Assembly: GCA_934467415.1 (NCBI GenBank)
Contig: CAKSLQ010000003.1
Location: forward strand, 124,001-188,000
Length of the DNA stretch: 64,000 bases
Direction of reading: 5' to 3'
Source of the DNA: an uncultured Eubacteriales bacterium
Lineage (GTDB): Bacteria > Bacillota > Clostridia > Oscillospirales > CAG-272
The translations under genes and the position numbers were made by a program. Under the pieces are notes generated by a model. That model had not been told where the DNA came from, searched no databases, and saw only the letters and a program-made list of their open reading frames with translations. The number at the start of each line of letters is the position of its first letter. Positions within the stretch are counted from its first letter, which is position 1. Below, piece by piece: positions 59,370-64,000 of the stretch.

Positions 59370-59385
59370 GTCCCGTTTATGGGAC
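59370..59385 (+). promoter_or_regulatory. Inverted repeat upstream of the cas operon
   Basis: GTCCC-N6-GGGAC, a perfect inverted repeat close to an extended -10 (TG-G-TATAAT ending at 59402). It could be a regulator site for the cas operon. Confidence 0.4.
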
Positions 59386-59468
59386 AGTAAGTGTGGTATA
59401 ATGGTTTTGTAAAAGAAAAAACGCAGCAGGCAGTGCCGGTTTTTACAGTTCTTTTTTCCTGATTTGTG

Positions 59469-59497
59469 TTGAATGCGGAAATATTATGTGGTACAAT
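59469..59497 (+). promoter_or_regulatory. Promoter of the type I-C cas operon
   Basis: TTGAAT and TACAAT with 17-base spacing and an extended -10 (TG-G before TACAAT). Leader to cas3 is about 55 bases. A second TATAAT-type box with TG lies at 59394-59402. Confidence 0.65.
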
Positions 59498-59556
59498 ATT
59501 GAAAAATCAGTAAAATCGTATTGTTTTGCGGGTTTGTGAAAGAAAGGAGCCCTCGT

Positions 59557-61986
59557 TTGAATTATTATGCGCACATAGACATCGAAAACGGCAGGGAGCG
59601 ACTGCAAACCGTGGAAGAACACAATCGAAATACCGCGGCTTATGCGGCGTCCGCGCTTGCGGGCAGCGGTTTGTCTTCGTCGGCACGCCTTGCAGGGCTT
59701 GTACATGATATAGGTAAGGCAACTGCCGCCTTTCAGGATTATCTTGCAAAGGCCGTGCGCGGGGAGAATGTCGCGCGCGGCTCGGTCAATCACACCTTTG
59801 CTGCGGTTCGCTTTTTGCTTACGCGCTACAATGATGCACAGGCCTTCGGTCCATATGCGCCGCTCACGGCATCGCTGCTTGCATATGCCGTCGGCGCGCA
59901 TCACGGTCCATTTGACTGCGTCGATGCGGAGCACCACTCTGGGTTTCGACATCGGCTGGAGCAAGAGGGAATCTCCTATGCAGAAGCGGAAACGGCGTTC
60001 CGAAGCACTTGCGGAACGGAAGAAACGGACAGGCTGTTCCGCTCGGCGACCGTGGAAGTTGAAGATTTTTTCAAGAGATTTCTCCAAGCCGTGAATACGC
60101 GTGCGACTGCACAGGAGTTCATGTTTTACGCGGGAATGCTGGCGCGCTTGCTGCTTTCCGCCGTTATCGAAGGGGACAGGCGCGATACGGCGGAGTTTAT
60201 GAAGAAAGCGCAGTTTCCGCAGGCACAAACGGCGGATGCGCGCGCGGCATTGTGGAGTCGGTTGTCGGAAAGGGTGGATGCTGCACTGGATGCAATGCCG
60301 CAGGATACGGCTATCCGCCGCGCCAGACGGACGATTTCCATGCAGTGCCGGGCGTTTGCCGATCAGCCGTGCGGTGTATACCGGCTTCATGTGCCGACAG
60401 GCGGCGGCAAAACACTGAGCGCGCTGCGATTTGCGCTTGCCCATGCGGCAAAATGGAAGAAGACGCGGCTGATATTTCTCTCGCCGCTGCTTTCTATCCT
60501 GGACCAGAATGCAAAAGAAATCCGAAAGTATGTCGGTGAGGATGATTTGATCCTCGAGCATCATTCCAATGTGGTTCGACCACCCGCAGACAAAAAGGAC
60601 GAGCGCACGGATATCACGGAATTGCTGACAGAAACCTGGGATGCGCCGATTCTGATTACGACGCTGGTACAGTTTCTGAATACGCTGTTTGACGGGAGCA
60701 ACAGCTGCGTGCGGCGGTTCCATTCGCTGTGCGGCAGCGTGATTGTCATCGACGAGGTACAGACGGTGCCGAACAAATTGCTCAGCTTGTTTCATCAGGC
60801 GGTCGGCTTCTTGGCCGGTGCCTGCGGCGCGACCGTTGTGCTTTGCTCGGCTACACAGCCTTGCATGGAAGCGGCCGCGCATCCGATCCCGGTTCCCGTA
60901 GGGAATATGATTCCCTATGATCCGGCGCTTTGGTCGGTTTTCCGCCGCACGCAGATTACAGATGTCGGCAGCCGCCCGCTTGCCGATATACCGGATTTGA
61001 TTGCGGAAGTTCTCACAGAGGCGGACAGCCTGCTCGTCATCTGCAACACAAAAAAAGAGGCGGAGAACTTGTACGGCGCGCTGCCAAAGGACGCATATAT
61101 CAAATTTCATCTTTCCGCCGCCATGTGTATGGCGCACCGGGAAAACACACTCGATTGCCTGAAGGAGGCTTTGGCAAAGACACGAAAGCAGCCTTATACA
61201 GGGAAGAAAGTCGTTTGTATTTCCACGCAGGTCATTGAGGCGGGCGTTGACATTTCATTTGCGCGCGTGATTCGGCTGACCGCCGGTATGGACAGCGTTG
61301 TGCAGTCCGCGGGGCGCTGCAACCGCAACGGTGAAAGCCGGGAAGCCGTCCCGGTTTACATTGTGCAATGCACGGACGAGAACCTGAAGCACTTGAATGA
61401 AATCAAGCAGGCGAAGGATGCCACGATCGGTCTGCTTGAAGAATACCGGCAGCATCCGGCTCGCTTTGACGGTGACCTTTCCTCGGACGCCGCGATCCGC
61501 TATTATTACAAGCGACTGTATGAAGCAATGCCAATCGGCGCACAGGACACGCCTGCGGATGTCTTAGGCAAGCGAACCACTTTGCTTTCCTTGCTGTCGG
61601 ATAACGATAAGTTTGTGGACAGCAGCATGGACAGGAGCTTTGAGAAATACAGCTTGTGGCAGGCATTTAAGACAGCGGGGCAGTATTTCTCGGTCTTCGA
61701 CAGTGCAACGACCGATATCCTTGTGCCGTACGGCAAAGGGCAAGACTTGATTGCGTCGCTCACAGCTTTGCGGCTGCCGCAGGATTTTGAACGCTTGCAG
61801 GCGCTGCAGCAGGAAGCAAAGGCGTATTCCGTCTCTGTGTACGGCTGGCAGAAAGAGCGAATGGAACAGGAAAATGCGCTGATACCGCTTTGCGGCGGCA
61901 CGGTTCTAACCTTGCAGGTGGGATATTACAATGACGCCGTCGGTCTGCGGACGGAGCAGGGAGATATGGAACTATGGGAGGTATAA
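59557..61986 (+). CDS. cas3: CRISPR-associated helicase-nuclease Cas3 (type I-C)
   Basis: An 809-residue protein that degrades DNA bound by the Cascade complex. The N-terminal HD nuclease (about residues 1-230) shows HDIGKATAAFQDY with H50-D51 and VGAHHGPF. The helicase has Walker A TGGGKTLSA (K285), the DEVQ box IDEVQTVP (D399) and motif VI-type QSAGRCNRNGE. The start is TTG 59557, seven bases after AAAGGAG; upstream in-frame codons are rejected. It heads the operon, with cas5c starting four bases after its stop. Confidence 0.95.
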   Translation: MNYYAHIDIENGRERLQTVEEHNRNTAAYAASALAGSGLSSSARLAGLVHDIGKATAAFQDYLAKAVRGENVARGSVNHTFAAVRFLLTRYNDAQAFGPYAPLTASLLAYAVGAHHGPFDCVDAEHHSGFRHRLEQEGISYAEAETAFRSTCGTEETDRLFRSATVEVEDFFKRFLQAVNTRATAQEFMFYAGMLARLLLSAVIEGDRRDTAEFMKKAQFPQAQTADARAALWSRLSERVDAALDAMPQDTAIRRARRTISMQCRAFADQPCGVYRLHVPTGGGKTLSALRFALAHAAKWKKTRLIFLSPLLSILDQNAKEIRKYVGEDDLILEHHSNVVRPPADKKDERTDITELLTETWDAPILITTLVQFLNTLFDGSNSCVRRFHSLCGSVIVIDEVQTVPNKLLSLFHQAVGFLAGACGATVVLCSATQPCMEAAAHPIPVPVGNMIPYDPALWSVFRRTQITDVGSRPLADIPDLIAEVLTEADSLLVICNTKKEAENLYGALPKDAYIKFHLSAAMCMAHRENTLDCLKEALAKTRKQPYTGKKVVCISTQVIEAGVDISFARVIRLTAGMDSVVQSAGRCNRNGESREAVPVYIVQCTDENLKHLNEIKQAKDATIGLLEEYRQHPARFDGDLSSDAAIRYYYKRLYEAMPIGAQDTPADVLGKRTTLLSLLSDNDKFVDSSMDRSFEKYSLWQAFKTAGQYFSVFDSATTDILVPYGKGQDLIASLTALRLPQDFERLQALQQEAKAYSVSVYGWQKERMEQENALIPLCGGTVLTLQVGYYNDAVGLRTEQGDMELWEV

Positions 61987-61990
61987 ACAT

Positions 61991-62722
61991 ATGAGCAAAC
62001 CGAAACATGCAAACACCGTGGAATTTTTGGTCACGGGCGACTATGCGCTGTTTGCAGACCCGATCATGCGCGTCGGCGGCGAAAAATGCAGTTATCAGGT
62101 GCCGACCTACGAGGCGCTGAAAGGGATTCTGTCTTCGGTGTACTGGAAGCCTACGCTGATCTGGTACATCGATGCCGTGCGCGTTATGCGGCCGATTCAG
62201 ACCGAGGTCAAGGGCATTCGGACAACCAAGTACGGCGGAGGGCAGGATCTTTCCTATTATACTTATCTGAAGCAATGCGCCTACCAGGTGCGTGCACACT
62301 TTGAGTGGAACGACAACCGTCCCGAGCTTGCCGGGGATCGCAACGAGAACAAGCATCATCAGATTGCGCTACGAATGATTCAGAGGGGCGGACGGCGCGA
62401 TGTTTTCCTCGGTGCTCGCGAATGCCAGGGGTATGTGGAGCCATGCACATTCGGCGCGGATAGCGGGGCATACGATGACTTGCCTGAGCTCGGGTTCGGA
62501 CTGATGTATCATGGGCTGACCTATGCAGACGAGGCGTATTCCGACGATACCCGGATGCATATGACCGCAAACTTCTGGTACCCCGTGATGCGGCGCGGCG
62601 TGATTGAATTTTTGCGCCCGGAAGAATGCCCGCTGCACAAACCGCTGCGGGAGATGGAAATGAAACTGTTTGGCAAAGAACAAAACAATTTTATCGGACT
62701 TGAGGAGTTTAAGGAGGTGTAG
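61991..62722 (+). CDS. cas5c: Type I-C Cascade subunit Cas5c
   Basis: A 243-residue protein. In type I-C systems Cas5c (Cas5d) replaces Cas6 and cuts the pre-crRNA. It starts VEFLVTGDYALFADPIMRVGGE, has YQVPTYEALKGILSSVYWKPT, and NKHHQIALRMIQRGGRRDVFLG, where the Lys-His pair may belong to the active site. ATG 61991 follows GGGAGGT. Very short spacing on both sides places it in one operon with cas3 and cas8c. Confidence 0.95.
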   Translation: MSKPKHANTVEFLVTGDYALFADPIMRVGGEKCSYQVPTYEALKGILSSVYWKPTLIWYIDAVRVMRPIQTEVKGIRTTKYGGGQDLSYYTYLKQCAYQVRAHFEWNDNRPELAGDRNENKHHQIALRMIQRGGRRDVFLGARECQGYVEPCTFGADSGAYDDLPELGFGLMYHGLTYADEAYSDDTRMHMTANFWYPVMRRGVIEFLRPEECPLHKPLREMEMKLFGKEQNNFIGLEEFKEV

Positions 62723-62724
62723 TC

Positions 62725-64000
62725 ATGGGCTTTTGGCAAAAGGCAGTTGAGACCTTTGATGCAAACGCTGCAATAGCCGGCAAAATCATAGAACACCAAG
62801 CAGTTCTCGCACCGGTTTCGCACACCGTGAAGGATGCTGCGTATGAGATTACATTGAACGAAAAGGGTGAACTGAAAAACATAACCGCTCTCGATAAAAA
62901 GGAACGAGAAACCGTTATGCCTGCATCCGAAAAGGCACTTTCCAGAACCGGGGACGGTGGAGAGCCGTATGCCTTGACAGAACAGATTAAATACCTGACC
63001 GGCGAGAATGCGAAAAAGTTTGATGCTTATGTTGCGCAACTACAATCCTGGGCTGCATCTGCATACACGCATCCCATGCTGCCGCCGATTCTGTCGTATG
63101 TGCAAAAGAAAACGCTGCTTTCCGATTTCAAGCAGTATGGTATAGACAAATGGAAAGATACCGAGCGTGTTTGTTTTCGCGTGGAGGGCATCGGTGACGA
63201 AAGCGGTGCTTGCCGGAGCAATCGGCGGCTGCTTGAACAGTACAATCAATGGTATCTGCATGAAAAAGAGAAACGTGACGGCGCATCGGGAGAAATCTTT
63301 TGCATGATTACGGGAGAGACAACGCTTCCGGCAACGCTGCATCCGGCACCGATCCCTAAATTAGGAAATGCCAAGCTGATTTGTTTCAATGGCGAGGATT
63401 TGTGCTATCTCGGGCGATTTACGGCGAATGCGCAGGCACTGACGGTTGGATATGCGGCATCGCAAAAAGCAAGCAATGCCATCAGCTGGCTGGTGCGCGG
63501 GCAAGGCGTTTCTTACGGCAATCGAACTTTTATCTGCTGGAATCCGCAGGGGAAGGAGGTTCCGCCTATAACGGTTCCTCTGCCTGTCGAATTCGAAAAA
63601 AGCAGTTCTCCCACCGATTATCGTCAGGAATTACGGAAAACTTTGGCGGGTAAGAAAACGCAATTGCCGGATACCTGCGGCGGTGTAGTCATTGCTGCCT
63701 TTGACAAAGCAACAACCGGCAGAGGCGCTCTCACATATTATAACGAGCTCATGGCATCGGATTTTTTGCAGCGCTTACATGATTGGGATGCTTGGTGCTG
63801 TTTCTGGCGGTACAAAGGCAACGTATATGCACCTTACCTGGACCGCATTGTCAATTGTGCTTTTGGCAAGCAGGTCAAAGAAAGTGTTGGTAATCAGAAA
63901 AACTACCGTCTGGAAACGGATGAGAAACTCATGGGTCAGCAAGTGCAGCGCCTGCTTGTCTGTCGTGCGGATAAGGCAAAATTCCCGGCAGATATAGAAC
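62725..64000 (+). CDS. cas8c: Type I-C Cascade large subunit Cas8c (Csd1), 3' end cut by window
   Basis: The visible 425 residues match Cas8c/Csd1: LKNITALDKKERETVMPASE, PYALTEQIKYLTG, CMITGETTLPATLHPAPIP, and SNAISWLVRGQGVSYGNRTFICW. In the complex it recognises the PAM and recruits Cas3. ATG 62725 is preceded by AAGGAGGTG. It starts two bases after the cas5c stop. cas7c, cas4, cas1, cas2 and the array are expected downstream, outside the window. Confidence 0.95.
   Translation, partial: MGFWQKAVETFDANAAIAGKIIEHQAVLAPVSHTVKDAAYEITLNEKGELKNITALDKKERETVMPASEKALSRTGDGGEPYALTEQIKYLTGENAKKFDAYVAQLQSWAASAYTHPMLPPILSYVQKKTLLSDFKQYGIDKWKDTERVCFRVEGIGDESGACRSNRRLLEQYNQWYLHEKEKRDGASGEIFCMITGETTLPATLHPAPIPKLGNAKLICFNGEDLCYLGRFTANAQALTVGYAASQKASNAISWLVRGQGVSYGNRTFICWNPQGKEVPPITVPLPVEFEKSSSPTDYRQELRKTLAGKKTQLPDTCGGVVIAAFDKATTGRGALTYYNELMASDFLQRLHDWDAWCCFWRYKGNVYAPYLDRIVNCAFGKQVKESVGNQKNYRLETDEKLMGQQVQRLLVCRADKAKFPADIE

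Noticed and set aside
59340..59520. CRISPR array upstream of cas3
   Set aside because: No direct repeats of 30-35 bases are present; the only repeat is one short inverted repeat.

Overview
The window reads as a chromosomal segment of a high-GC, anaerobic, gut-type Bacillota of class Clostridia (Oscillospirales-like); this is inference. Support comes from the rpmH-rnpA-yidD-yidC-jag-mnmE and rpsF-ssb-rpsR clusters, AGGAGG ribosome-binding sites, near-consensus TTGACA-17-TATAAT promoters, DUF6110, DUF4830 and RNHCP genes, SLH and dockerin surface proteins, and many intergenic palindromic repeats. Coding density is high. Because the DNA is GC-rich, almost every gene has long spurious antisense frames, which are left out here.

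Layout. 1-4.5 kb: metal P-type ATPase (cut by the window start) with its DUF6110 partner, then a MarR regulator and an acyl-CoA synthetase. 4.8-12.6 kb: a sialidase-fold lipoprotein, the rpsF-ssb-rpsR operon, a histidine phosphatase and a secreted GH43 enzyme. 12.7-20.4 kb: alaS and the rpmH-to-mnmE cluster, without dnaA beside it. 20.6-29.1 kb: small envelope proteins, RNHCP protein, xpt, a 34-residue membrane peptide, DUF4830, DUF2156, rnhA, a GHL10 glycosidase and an SLH surface protein. 29.1-32.9 kb: repeat-rich DNA with a ribbon-helix-helix gene and a small DUF6514-like gene, then an overlapping trio of cytidylate-kinase-like, NUDIX and SLOG proteins.

33.1-46.6 kb is the most distinctive block. 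It holds three secreted GH31 glycosidases, each with a PA14-like insertion and a C-terminal dockerin, an AraC regulator, and a fourth cytoplasmic GH31 enzyme. Three of the four GH31 promoters share the same -35/-10 architecture and a common upstream box at identical spacing, so the block looks like one regulon for alpha-glucan or alpha-xyloside breakdown.

46.9-59.3 kb: mnmA, a second AraC regulator divergent from a sugar isomerase plus two Gfo/Idh dehydrogenases, an amino-sugar operon (ROK kinase, nagA, GNAT, PPC), a tRNA-modification operon (TcdA-like, cysteine desulfurase, TtcA-like) and a fucO-type alcohol dehydrogenase. 59.4-64 kb: the start of a type I-C CRISPR-Cas operon (cas3, cas5c, cas8c), cut by the window end; no CRISPR array is visible.

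Multi-hairpin palindromic repeats sit in at least ten intergenic gaps. One is interrupted by a 275-bp element with 27-bp inverted ends, and another lies between an orphan promoter and a terminator. No tRNA, rRNA or recognised riboswitch was found.
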